Source of the DNA: Lachnospiraceae bacterium
GTDB taxonomy: Bacteria; Bacillota; Clostridia; Lachnospirales; Lachnospiraceae
Length of the DNA stretch: 36,057 nucleotides
Assembly (NCBI GenBank): GCA_016281555.1
Contig: JAEEIV010000023.1
Span: forward strand, 1-36,057
Direction of reading: 5' to 3'
The notes under the pieces were generated by a model. That model ran no database searches, had not been told where the DNA came from, and saw only the letters and a list, made by a program, of their open reading frames with translations. Below, piece by piece: positions 24,742-32,514 of the stretch (positions are counted from its first letter, which is position 1; each line of letters opens with the position of its first letter). Position numbers and translations under genes: made by a program.

Positions 24742-25767
24742 ATGAACGTCAACGATTTTGATTACGAACTTCCCGAGGAACTGATCGCGCAGGATCCGAT
24801 CGAGGACCGGTCGGCGTCGCGGCTGCTCGTTCTGGATAAAAACACGGGAGAGATCCGGCACAAGGTGTTCCGCGAGATCACGGAAGAACTGCGGCCGGGG
24901 GATTGCCTCGTCATCAATAACACGAAGGTCATTCCGGCGCGTCTTTACGGCGTCCGGGAAGGCACCGGCGCGTCGATCGAGGTGCTGCTCTTAAAGCGCC
25001 GCGAGAACGACGTCTGGGAAACGCTCGTGAAACCCGGAAAAAAATGTAAGATCGGGACGAGAATCGTGTTCGGCGAGGGCACGCTCAAAGGCGAAGTCAC
25101 CGGCATCGTCGACGAGGGAAACCGCCTCATTCATTTTGAGTACGAAGGCATTTTTGAGGAGGTCCTGGACCGGCTCGGAGAAATGCCGCTGCCGCCCTAC
25201 ATCACGCACAAACTGCAGGACAAAAACCGCTACCAGACCGTATACGCGAAGTACGACGGCTCTGCGGCGGCGCCGACCGCCGGCCTCCATTTCACGAAGG
25301 AACTACTGGAACAGATCCGGGCAATGGGCATTGAGATCGCGGAGGTGACGCTTCACGTCGGGCTCGGCACGTTCCGGCCGGTGAAGGCGGAGACCGTGGA
25401 AGAGCACCACATGCATTCCGAGTTCTACATCGTGGACGAAAAGGCAGCCGGGATCATCAACCGTACGAAGAAGAACGGCGGCCGCGTCATCTGTGTCGGC
25501 ACGACGTCCTGCCGGACCGTCGAATCCGCTGCGGAACCGGACGGCACCGTCCCCGCAAAGAGCGGCTGGACCGAGATCTTCATTTATCCCGGGTACAAGT
25601 TCAAAGTGCTCGACGCCCTCATCACGAACTTCCACCTCCCGAAGTCCACGCTCATCATGCTGGTGAGCGCGCTCGCCGGGAGAGAGCACGTCCTGAACGC
25701 CTACCGGGAGGCCGTAAAGGAACGGTACCGCTTTTTCAGTTTCGGGGATGCGATGTTTATTGAATGA
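24742..25767 (+). CDS. queA: tRNA preQ1(34) S-adenosylmethionine ribosyltransferase-isomerase QueA
   Basis: Full-length QueA (341 aa). It transfers and isomerises the ribosyl group of S-adenosylmethionine onto preQ1 at tRNA position 34, giving epoxyqueuosine. Family landmarks: [27 protein letters not shown] at the start, [16 protein letters not shown] (~55-70), [18 protein letters not shown] (~184), [13 protein letters not shown] (~202), EFY at ~229, and the end [19 protein letters not shown]. Cytoplasmic. The usual partner tgt does not follow; an unrelated scar region begins instead. Confidence 0.97.
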   Translation: MNVNDFDYELPEELIAQDPIEDRSASRLLVLDKNTGEIRHKVFREITEELRPGDCLVINNTKVIPARLYGVREGTGASIEVLLLKRRENDVWETLVKPGKKCKIGTRIVFGEGTLKGEVTGIVDEGNRLIHFEYEGIFEEVLDRLGEMPLPPYITHKLQDKNRYQTVYAKYDGSAAAPTAGLHFTKELLEQIRAMGIEIAEVTLHVGLGTFRPVKAETVEEHHMHSEFYIVDEKAAGIINRTKKNGGRVICVGTTSCRTVESAAEPDGTVPAKSGWTEIFIYPGYKFKVLDALITNFHLPKSTLIMLVSALAGREHVLNAYREAVKERYRFFSFGDAMFIE

Positions 25768-25820
25768 CCAACGAAAAAGCGGATGTGGTTTGATCCGGAT
25801 CGGAGAGGCGATTGCCTGTG

Positions 25821-25872
25821 TTTCTCCCAAAGGAGATTTATTTCTCCCAAAATCAGGTTAATTTGGGAGAAA
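25821..25872. repeat. Three TTTCTCCCAAA motifs (two direct, one inverted)
   Basis: TTTCTCCCAAA at 25821-25831 and 25841-25851, and its exact reverse complement TTTGGGAGAAA at 25862-25872. Starts are 20 and 21 bp apart, about two helical turns. The layout (+,+,-) copies that of the unrelated TCTTTACTT triad before the fic gene. Likely transcription-factor sites of a lost gene. Confidence 0.7.
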
Positions 25873-25987
25873 GAGTTGATTCCTTGGTTGCCCTGTGGCT
25901 TACAGGTTGAAAGAACAGGGAGGAGCAGCGGCGTGAAAGGGTGAGCATATGGCATAAAAGCCCACTACAGAATTGCATACCATTCCA

Positions 25988-26029
25988 GAAGATGACCTGC
26001 ACATGAAAATGCGGATCATCTTCCTTTTT
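25988..26029 (+). terminator. Rho-independent terminator
   Basis: GAAGATGA (25988-25995) pairs with TCATCTTC (26016-26023), with further inner GCA/TGC pairing, and is followed by CTTTTT. It could end the queA transcript or a lost gene between. Confidence 0.75.
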
Positions 26030-26160
26030 GTATCCAATCCTGCCAGCCAGATGCCCAAATCGGTTTTTGTTCTAAACTGTCTTATAAACACCCAACTAAA
26101 GGCGCCGGTTTTTTTATATAAGTTTTCGGGATTTCACCTCGTCTTGGAATCAGAAGGATG

Positions 26161-26183
26161 CAGGGACGGCCGCCCTGTCCCTG
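26161..26183. repeat. Inverted repeat CAGGGAC / GTCCCTG
   Basis: A 7-bp perfect stem with a 9-nt GC-rich loop, 30 bp before the ART-fragment ATG. There is no T-run, so it is not a terminator. It might be a 5' mRNA hairpin or an operator. Confidence 0.4.
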
Positions 26184-26761
26184 AACGAATTTCAAGAAAA
26201 GAGGACGAAAGAATGAAAAAAAGAGTTCCCAAAACGGTGTCAATGATAAGCGTCATCCTGCTCTCATCATATTACGAAAAAGAGATTTATGAATTGGTCA
26301 GAGAAGCGATTGCAAGAGAAAACACTGGGGATATTGGTATATATTACATAAAAAATAGCGCAGCCCTATCCTTGGCATATGGGAGCTCTACTCCCACTCT
26401 ACGTCCGGCATCGTCTGCGCATGAAGGTATAATACACCATATTCCGGAAAAAGACAATAGAAATGTTTCGAAGCAGACAGAAACTTTGCAATTTAGTCGT
26501 TGGTTCGGTGACTGGCAGAACGATCCGAAAAATGCAAGCAAGATCGTCAATGAAGACGGAACGCCGAAGATAATGTACCACGGAAGTCCTGCTACATTCG
26601 ATACATTCGATATAAAGAAGGCAAAGTATTCCGGACTGTACGGCCGCGGATTCTACTTCACTGAAAGCGCAAGTGCGGCTGCAGTATATGGAGGATTATA
26701 TGATGTTTCCGTCGTCTTCACGGAAAAGTTACATTTCGTACTGTCTTTTTTTACAAAACTG

Positions 26762-26770
26762 TGGTATACT
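26762..26770 (+). promoter_or_regulatory. Extended -10 promoter of the lipid acyltransferase operon
   Basis: TGG-TATACT is an extended -10 element (TGn before the hexamer); the -35 position reads TGTCTT and is weak, as usual for this class. Transcription would start near 26777, at the left arm of the inverted repeat. Confidence 0.55.
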
Positions 26771-26776
26771 CGATTT

Positions 26777-26817
26777 TGTCGAAAAAATGATAAACTTTTT
26801 GTGAACGTTTTTCGACA
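26777..26817. repeat. 10-bp inverted repeat TGTCGAAAAA / TTTTTCGACA at the start site
   Basis: Perfect arms at 26777-26786 and 26808-26817 with a 21-nt spacer, starting at the expected transcription start. A second hairpin (CGCGCC 26822-26827 with GGCGCG 26844-26849) follows in the same leader. It may be an operator or an mRNA structure controlling the acyltransferase gene. Confidence 0.6.
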
Positions 26818-26866
26818 GTAACGCGCCGTTTGGATCCTTTGAAGGCGCGGAAAAAGGATAGGACTG

Positions 26867-27661
26867 ATGAGAAAAACGGTATACTATAAGGATCTGATTC
26901 ACGATGATTTTTCTTCGACCAATGGAAAAATCGAAACCGATAAAGTAACGGCGGAATTCCCTTACGAGCATTCTAAAGTATGGGTATTCATCAGTGGGAT
27001 CGTTTATTACGTGTTTATTTTTCCGCTCGTCTTTTTGATCATGAAGCTCAAATACGGACTGAAGGTCCGGAACCGGAAGGCTCTTCGAAAACTGCCCTCC
27101 GGTGCTTTTATTTTCGGAAATCATACAAACGGCTTCCCTGACGCGGTGACGCCGTCCATCCTTTCATTCCCGAAGCGCGCCTTCGTCGTCACCGGACCGG
27201 AAGCCGTCTCCATAAAAGGCATCCGCACCCTGGTGCAGATGCTCGGCGCGATCCCATTGCCGTCTTCTTTCCCCGGATGGAAGAAATTCATGAAATCCAT
27301 GCAGGAAAAGACGGAGAAGCATACGGTCATGATCTATCCGGAGGCACATATCTGGCCGTATTATACCGGCATCCGTCCGTTTGGCGAGTCGTCGTTTAAG
27401 TATCCCTTCCAGATGAAGAGAAAAGTCGTGGCGAACGTCATCACCTACCGGCAGCGGAAGATTTTTAAAAACACCCGGCCGCTCGTGACGGCGACGCTGA
27501 GCGACCCGTTCGATCCGTCCTGTTTTGAGTCGCCGAAGGCACTCCGGGATGCGGTGTACGGGTTCATGGCGGAGGCGGTGTCGAAGGACAATTACGCTTA
27601 CTGGGAATACAGGCAGGAAACCGGCGAAGAAGCGGAGAAAACGACCGCTTCGGCGGACTGA
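26867..27661 (+). CDS. 1-acyl-sn-glycerol-3-phosphate acyltransferase family protein (264 aa)
   Basis: A hydrophobic stretch at ~38-60 precedes the acyltransferase core. FGNHTNGFPDA holds the catalytic pair His86/Asp92, spaced by five rather than four residues, as in a clostridial subgroup I recall. VMIYPEAHIWPYYTGIRPF (~153-172) is that subgroup's form of the FPEG motif. The enzyme would transfer an acyl group from acyl-ACP or acyl-phosphate to a lysophospholipid-type acceptor at the inner membrane face. It is followed at 13 nt by a GT4 glycosyltransferase, a pairing typical of glycolipid formation. AAGGATAGGA is the ribosome binding site. Confidence 0.88.
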   Translation: MRKTVYYKDLIHDDFSSTNGKIETDKVTAEFPYEHSKVWVFISGIVYYVFIFPLVFLIMKLKYGLKVRNRKALRKLPSGAFIFGNHTNGFPDAVTPSILSFPKRAFVVTGPEAVSIKGIRTLVQMLGAIPLPSSFPGWKKFMKSMQEKTEKHTVMIYPEAHIWPYYTGIRPFGESSFKYPFQMKRKVVANVITYRQRKIFKNTRPLVTATLSDPFDPSCFESPKALRDAVYGFMAEAVSKDNYAYWEYRQETGEEAEKTTASAD

Positions 27662-27674
27662 AGAGGAGGATGCC

Positions 27675-28829
27675 ATGGTAGTGACGGTAGTCAGCGACGT
27701 GCTCGGAAAATCGAACAACGGAGTCACGATCGCCGCATGGAATCTGATCCGGTATCTTCAGGGACACGGCCATGAGGTGCGCGTCGTCTGTCCGGACGAA
27801 GAACGGAAGGGAGAGCCCGGCTTTTACGTCGTGCCGCTCCGTTCCTTCGGACCGCTGAACCCCGTGTTCAAGGCGAACGGCGTGAGACTGGCTGCGCCGG
27901 ATCAGGAGATCTTAAAGGAGGCCATTGACGGCGCGGATGCGGTGCATATCATGCTGCCGTTCAAACTCGGAAAGGCAGCCGCAAAATATGCGGATTCGCA
28001 GAGGATCCCCGTCACGGCGGGCTTCCACATGATGGCGGAAAACGTGACCGCGCACATCGGGCTCAAGAATTTCCGCCTGATGAACCGGGAGATCTACAAA
28101 TACATTCACGGGTTTTATAAGTATTGCTTCGCGATCCATTATCCGACGAGGTACCTGAGGCTGATCTATGAGGACGTGGCCGGGCCGACGAACGGCTACG
28201 TGATCTCGAACGGCGTGAATTCCTGCTTTCACCCGATTGAAGTGAAGCGTTCCAGACAGTTCGAAGGAAAATACGTGATCGTCTTTACCGGGCGCTATTC
28301 CAAGGAGAAATCGCACGGCGTGCTGATCGACGGCGTTAATCAGTCCAAATACCGCGACAAGATCCAGCTGGTGTTCGCCGGCGCGGGTCCGAGGCGGGAC
28401 GAGATCGAACGGTATTCCGAGCGCCTTCCGGTCAAACCGGTGTTCCGCTTCTTTTCCAGAGAAGAACTGGTCAAGCTCCTGAATATGGCGGATCTTTACG
28501 TGCATCCCGCGGAGATCGAGGCAGAAGGCATTTCCTGTCTGGAGGCGCTGTCTTCGGGCCTCGTTCCGATCATTTCCGACTCGCCGCGCTCGGCGACCAA
28601 GGAATACGCGATCGACGAGAAGAATCTCTTCCGGTACAATGATCCCGCGGACCTGGCGGCGAAGATCGACTGGTGGCTCGAGCATCCTGAAGAGCGGGCT
28701 GAGAGAGGCCGGGAATACGTCGCGTACGCGGCGGACCGCTTCGATCAGGACGCCTGCATGGCGGCCATGGAAGGGATGATCGAAGACGCGGTGCATCACA
28801 TCGTCCGTCACGCGGCGAAGGCCAGGTGA
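27675..28829 (+). CDS. GT4-family glycosyltransferase, probable diacylglycerol glucosyltransferase type (384 aa)
   Basis: ATG 27675 follows GAGGAGG by 5 nt; the longer frame overlaps the acyltransferase. The N-terminal Rossmann domain starts with VTVVSDVLGKSNNGVTIAAWNLIRYLQGHGHEVRVVCP, the usual acceptor-side loop of GT4 enzymes. The C-terminal domain has IVFTGRYSKEKSHGVLIDG (~200) and the donor-site EX7E motif in HPAEIEAEGISCLEAL. Retaining GT4 enzymes of this kind in Bacillota move glucose or galactose from UDP-sugar to diacylglycerol. Lack of a membrane segment fits a peripheral inner-face enzyme. The sugar and lipid acceptors are inferred from context. Confidence 0.87.
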   Translation: MVVTVVSDVLGKSNNGVTIAAWNLIRYLQGHGHEVRVVCPDEERKGEPGFYVVPLRSFGPLNPVFKANGVRLAAPDQEILKEAIDGADAVHIMLPFKLGKAAAKYADSQRIPVTAGFHMMAENVTAHIGLKNFRLMNREIYKYIHGFYKYCFAIHYPTRYLRLIYEDVAGPTNGYVISNGVNSCFHPIEVKRSRQFEGKYVIVFTGRYSKEKSHGVLIDGVNQSKYRDKIQLVFAGAGPRRDEIERYSERLPVKPVFRFFSREELVKLLNMADLYVHPAEIEAEGISCLEALSSGLVPIISDSPRSATKEYAIDEKNLFRYNDPADLAAKIDWWLEHPEERAERGREYVAYAADRFDQDACMAAMEGMIEDAVHHIVRHAAKAR

Positions 28830-28832
28830 GTC

Positions 28833-29708
28833 ATGAGGGACCGATGGATTCGAAAACCGGAAAAGGAGCCTTTCCTGTATACGTCCGGGACGGATGAGCG
28901 GACGGTACCGCTCTTGCAGTCGCCGCTTCTTCAGTCGGTCCCCGGGGTCCGGCACGGATTCACGACGAGGGCCGGCGGCGTCAGTGAAGGGTACCTGTCG
29001 ACGCTGAATTTCAGTTTCAAACTGGAAGGGGATCCGGAACGGACGCTCGAGAATTTCCGCCGTGCAGCGGCGTCATTTCAAACGACGCCCGACCGGGTCG
29101 TCCTGTCGGATCAGGTGCACGGAGACCGGATCCGCGTCGTGACGGAGGCGGATGCCGGGAAGGGCGTTATAAAAGAAAAAGATTATGAGGGCATTGACGC
29201 GCTCGTGACAAACGAGCCGGGGCTGCTGCTTACGGTCGTTACGGCAGACTGCGTGCCGATCCTCTTTGCGGATCCTGTAAAGCGGGTAGTTGCTGCAGCA
29301 CATTCCGGCTGGCGGGGCACGGCGAAACGGATCGGCGAAAAAACGGTGCGAAAAATGACGGAGGTCTTCGGCTGCGCACCGGAAAACATCGTGGCCGTGA
29401 TCGGACCGTCGATCTGCCGGGACTGTTATGAGGTCGGAACGGACGTCGCTTCCGTGTTTCAGGAGCATTTCAAGGATCGGGCAGAAGAACTCCCGATGAA
29501 AGCGGTACCGGGGACCGGTCCGGAACCGAAATACCTCTTGGATCTCTGGGAATTGAACCGCCTGATCCTACTGGATTCCGGCATTCTGCCATCGCACATT
29601 TCCGTAACGGACATCTGTACCGCCTGTAATTCAGAACGGCTCTTTTCCCACCGGGCGACCGGAGGAAAACGCGGGCTTTCGGCGGCAATGATCTTGCTGG
29701 AACCCTGA
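28833..29708 (+). CDS. pgeF: Peptidoglycan editing factor PgeF (YfiH / multicopper-oxidase-like laccase domain)
   Basis: Complete DUF152/YfiH domain. VPGVRHGFTTRAGGVSEG near 36-53, SDQVHGDRI (His96), TADCVPIL (Cys140), AAAHSGWRGTAKRI (His157), GPSICRDCYEVG and the end CTACNSERLFSHR. The His/Cys/His trio binds zinc. In E. coli the protein removes wrongly placed L-Ser from UDP-MurNAc-peptide precursors, so it acts in the cytoplasm on wall synthesis; other family members deaminate purine nucleosides. It starts 3 nt after the glycosyltransferase stop and ends the operon at a clear terminator. Confidence 0.93.
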   Translation: MRDRWIRKPEKEPFLYTSGTDERTVPLLQSPLLQSVPGVRHGFTTRAGGVSEGYLSTLNFSFKLEGDPERTLENFRRAAASFQTTPDRVVLSDQVHGDRIRVVTEADAGKGVIKEKDYEGIDALVTNEPGLLLTVVTADCVPILFADPVKRVVAAAHSGWRGTAKRIGEKTVRKMTEVFGCAPENIVAVIGPSICRDCYEVGTDVASVFQEHFKDRAEELPMKAVPGTGPEPKYLLDLWELNRLILLDSGILPSHISVTDICTACNSERLFSHRATGGKRGLSAAMILLEP

Positions 29709-29732
29709 TCATATTCCGCATTTTCAAATGAC

Positions 29733-29758
29733 AGACGGCTTGAAAAAGCCGTCTTTTT
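29733..29758 (+). terminator. Rho-independent terminator after pgeF
   Basis: AGACGGCTT (29733-29741), GAAA tetraloop, AAGCCGTCT (29746-29754), then TTTT. A perfect 9-bp stem; the clearest terminator in the window. It ends the acyltransferase-glycosyltransferase-pgeF transcript. Confidence 0.93.
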
Positions 29759-29768
29759 AATGTATTAT
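29740..29768 (+). promoter_or_regulatory. Promoter of the pseudouridine synthase gene, overlapping the terminator
   Basis: TTGAAA (29740-29745, in the terminator loop), 17 bp, TATTAT (29763-29768). The ATG follows at 29779, so the transcript would begin only about 0-5 nt before the start codon. An alternative -10 (TATATA, 29766) would put the start at the ATG itself. Confidence 0.6.
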
Positions 29769-29778
29769 ATAAGTAACT

Positions 29779-30522
29779 ATGGAACCGATACGACTGAACA
29801 AATATTTAAGTGAGCACGGCATTGCCTCCCGGCGGGAAGCGGACCGGCTGATCGAAGAAGGCCGGGTGACCGTGAACGGGAAGACGGCCGAGGTCGGAAC
29901 GCGCGTCACCGAGTTCGATACCGTGGCGGTGTCCGGAAAGACCGTCGAAAAGACGGCGCCGGAAAAGGCGGTCTATGCATTGAACAAGCCGCGCGGCGTC
30001 GTGACGACGACGAGACGGTTCAAGGGCGAGGAAAACGTGATCAGCATCCTCGGTCTGAAAGAATATGTGTACCCGGTGGGCCGGCTCGACAAGGATTCCG
30101 AGGGGTTATTGCTTCTCACGAACGACGGCGCATTGGCGAAGGAGATCACGACGGCCGGGCGCCATGAAAAAGAGTACGAAGTCACGGTCGAAAAGGAACT
30201 GACGCCGCACTTCCTCGAACGGATGGAGAAGGGCGTGTTCTTAAAGGAACTGAACCGGGAGACCATGAAGACCCGCGTGATGAAAACGGGGAAAAAGCGC
30301 TTCCGGATCGTGTTGAAGGAAGGCTTGAACCGGGAGATCCGGAGAATGTGCGAGACCCTCGGAAACCGGGTGGTGACGTTAAAACGGATCCGGATCATGA
30401 ACGTCAGTCTAGGCGATCTGAAGACGGGGGAGTACCGGAAACTCAGCGAGGCGGAATACAGTGCGCTTCAGGAAGCGGCGAAACCGGGATCCGGGAAGCT
30501 GGCCAAAGAGAAGGAATCGTAA
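29779..30522 (+). CDS. Ribosomal large-subunit pseudouridine synthase, RluF/RsuA type (247 aa)
   Basis: An N-terminal S4 RNA-binding domain (~1-60, IRLNKYLSEHGIASRREADRLIEEGRVTVNG) precedes the RsuA-type catalytic domain with VGRLDKDSEGLLLLTNDG (100-117), where Asp104 is the catalytic aspartate. The late motif GLNREIRRMCETLG and LKRIRIMN are nearer to RluF (23S U2604) than to RluB or RsuA as I remember them. It isomerises uridine to pseudouridine in rRNA. There is no Shine-Dalgarno sequence before the ATG, unlike almost all other genes here. It overlaps ligA by one base (TAATG). Confidence 0.92.
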   Translation: MEPIRLNKYLSEHGIASRREADRLIEEGRVTVNGKTAEVGTRVTEFDTVAVSGKTVEKTAPEKAVYALNKPRGVVTTTRRFKGEENVISILGLKEYVYPVGRLDKDSEGLLLLTNDGALAKEITTAGRHEKEYEVTVEKELTPHFLERMEKGVFLKELNRETMKTRVMKTGKKRFRIVLKEGLNREIRRMCETLGNRVVTLKRIRIMNVSLGDLKTGEYRKLSEAEYSALQEAAKPGSGKLAKEKES

Positions 30523-32480
30523 TGGAAACGGATGCATTGTCCAGAATGAAGGAACTGGTCGCGTCGCTCGACGAAGCGGCCCGCGCCTATTATCAGGAAA
30601 GCCGGGAGATCATGCCGAACGAGCAATACGACCGGCTCTATGATGAATTGCTGAAACTGGAGCAGGAGACCGGCACGGTGCTCGCGGCCAGCCCGACGCA
30701 CAAGGTCGGGTACGAGGTCCTTTCGGAACTGCCGAAGGAGCGCCACGAAAAGAAAGCGCTCTCCCTGGACAAAACGAAGGAAGTGGAGACGCTGCAGAAT
30801 TTTCTCGGGAACGTTCGCGGCGTCCTGTCCTGGAAACTGGACGGCCTTACGGTCGTGCTGACGTATGAAAACGGCACGCTTCAGAAGGCCGTGACGCGGG
30901 GAAACGGTGAGTTCGGCGAAGTCGTGACCGGCAATGCCCGCGCCTTCCGGAACCTGCCCGTTTCTATCCCGTTCCGGGGGCGCCTCGTCCTTCGCGGCGA
31001 GGCCGTGATCCGCTATTCCGATTTCGAGCGGATGAACGCGGAATCGGACGACCAGTCCAAATATAAGAACCCGAGAAACCTGTCTTCCGGTTCAGTGCGG
31101 CAGCTCGACCCGAAGGTCACGGCCAAACGGTGCGTGAATCTCATTGCCTTCGCGCTCATCGAGGCGGAAGGCGTCGATTTCGGGAATTCCATGAACGAGC
31201 AGCTGAATTTTCTGGACCGCCAGGGATTCGAGACGGTGGAGCGTGTGATCGTGACGGCAGAAACCCTGCCGGCAGCCGTGCATGAATTCTCGGAGAAGAT
31301 CAAGACGTACGACCTGCCGTCCGACGGGCTGGTGCTCGTGATGGACGACTTAAAATACGGGGAATCGCTCGGCACGACGGCGAAGTTCCCGAAGAACGCG
31401 ATGGCGTTCAAATGGCGCGACGAGATGGCGGAAACGCATCTTTTGTCGATCGAGTGGAGCGCCTCGCGGACGGGGCTCATCAATCCGGTCGCCGTATTCG
31501 AGCCGGTCGAACTTGAGGGGACGACGGTCAGCCGCGCCTCCGCGCACAACATCTCCATCATGGAGGAACTCGAACTCGGCATCGGCGACACGATCCGCGT
31601 CTATAAGGCGAACATGATCATTCCGCAGATCGCGGAAAACCTGACGAGAAGCGGGCATATGCCGATCCCTTCCGCTTGTCCTGCCTGCGGCCGTCCGACG
31701 GTCGTCCGCAATGAAAACGGCGTTAAGACGCTGTTCTGCGAAAACCCGGACTGCGGCGCAAAGCAGATCAAGCTGTTTGCGCAGCTCGTCAGCCGGAACG
31801 CATTGAACATCGAGGGGCTGTCGGAAGCGACGCTGGAGAAGTTCATTGACCGCGGGTTCATCCGCACGCCGGGCGATCTGTTCCGGCTGCGCTCGCACGA
31901 GGCGGAGATCACGACGATGGAGGGCTTCGGCCGGAAATCCTTCGAGAATCTCGTCGCCGCGACGGACAAGGCGCGCGAGACTACGCTTGCGAGGGTGCTG
32001 TTCGGGATCGGGATCCCCGGCATCGGCGTCGCCGGCGGGAAGCTTCTGGAATCCTCGTTCGGCGGGGACCTGGAAACACTCCGGAATGCTTCCGAAGAGG
32101 AACTTGCCGCGATCGAAAACATCGGCGAAGTGACGGCGCGAGACATCCGGGCTTACTTCAATGATCCGCTGAAAAGGGCTTTTCTCGAAGACCTGCTCTC
32201 GGAGATCACGCTCGTTCGCGAAAACCGCACCGTCTCTACGACGCTGGAAGGCAAGGTCTTCGTCGTGACCGGCAGCGTGGAGCAGTTTAAGAATCGCGAC
32301 GAACTGAAGGAATACATTGAGGCGCGGGGCGGAAAGGTCACCGGCTCCGTGACTTCGAAAACGGATTTTCTCATCAACAATGACACGCTGTCGAATTCCA
32401 CGAAGAACAAGACGGCGAAGCAGCTCGGAATTCCGATCATTTCGGAAGAGGACTTCCTGAAACTCAGCGGGGACCGGTAA
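30522..32480 (+). CDS. ligA: NAD-dependent DNA ligase LigA
   Basis: 652 aa, normal length. Start ATG 30522 overlaps the previous stop; the longer frame is shadow. Nucleotidyltransferase domain: SWKLDG with Lys105 as the AMP-accepting lysine, VTRGNGEFGEVVTGNAR (125-140), NPRNLSSGSVRQLDP (183-196) and AMAFKWRDE (293-301). Zinc finger Cys386, Cys389, Cys406, Cys411. Helix-hairpin-helix region with GIPGIGVAGGKLL, then a C-terminal BRCT domain (~575-652). RGNG in place of the common RGDG is a variant I associate with clostridial LigA. It seals nicks in replication and repair using NAD. Confidence 0.97.
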   Translation: METDALSRMKELVASLDEAARAYYQESREIMPNEQYDRLYDELLKLEQETGTVLAASPTHKVGYEVLSELPKERHEKKALSLDKTKEVETLQNFLGNVRGVLSWKLDGLTVVLTYENGTLQKAVTRGNGEFGEVVTGNARAFRNLPVSIPFRGRLVLRGEAVIRYSDFERMNAESDDQSKYKNPRNLSSGSVRQLDPKVTAKRCVNLIAFALIEAEGVDFGNSMNEQLNFLDRQGFETVERVIVTAETLPAAVHEFSEKIKTYDLPSDGLVLVMDDLKYGESLGTTAKFPKNAMAFKWRDEMAETHLLSIEWSASRTGLINPVAVFEPVELEGTTVSRASAHNISIMEELELGIGDTIRVYKANMIIPQIAENLTRSGHMPIPSACPACGRPTVVRNENGVKTLFCENPDCGAKQIKLFAQLVSRNALNIEGLSEATLEKFIDRGFIRTPGDLFRLRSHEAEITTMEGFGRKSFENLVAATDKARETTLARVLFGIGIPGIGVAGGKLLESSFGGDLETLRNASEEELAAIENIGEVTARDIRAYFNDPLKRAFLEDLLSEITLVRENRTVSTTLEGKVFVVTGSVEQFKNRDELKEYIEARGGKVTGSVTSKTDFLINNDTLSNSTKNKTAKQLGIPIISEEDFLKLSGDR

Positions 32481-32514
32481 GATCCCCGGAGACGGGACAG
32501 AAAGAGAGGGAACC

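Larger units (their letters stand above)
25768..26212. other. 445-nt AT-richer gap: apparently emptied gene cassette
   Basis: No convincing gene. In order it holds three TTTCTCCCAAA repeats (25821-25872), an AGGGAGGAG ribosome binding site (25917-25925) leading only to a GTG with three codons before a stop and an ATG with two, a good terminator (25988-26029), and a GGGAC hairpin (26161-26183). This is the order of promoter region, ribosome binding site and terminator with the coding part missing, which suggests deletion of a gene. An open frame from 25973 runs through the terminator and is not believed before 26213. Confidence 0.55.
26213..26821 (+). pseudogene. Truncated ART-PolyVal-like ADP-ribosyltransferase fragment
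   Basis: ATG 26213 follows GAGGACG. Residues ~92-165 match the start of the ADP-ribosyltransferase domain of phage and mobile-element polyvalent proteins: FSRWFGDWQNDPKNASKIVNE, then IMYHGSPATFDTFD (first ART motif, YHGS) and GRGFYFTESASAAAVYG (second motif). After GLYDV at ~165 (about base 26706) the similarity ends. The remaining frame is AT-rich, overlaps the promoter of the next gene and stops before the third (catalytic Glu) motif would appear. The N-terminal ~90 residues are unrecognised. It is read as a remnant of a mobile element, toxin-like and inactive. Composition is AT-richer than its surroundings. Confidence 0.65.

Noticed and set aside
24742-25767. A tgt gene expected after queA
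   Set aside because: No homolog is seen downstream; the region is the repeat-bearing gap. Its absence is only noted, since tgt is often unlinked.
25973-26212. Coding extension of the ART fragment to 25973
   Set aside because: It would translate through a good terminator and two non-coding-looking stretches; ATG 26213 has a ribosome binding site.
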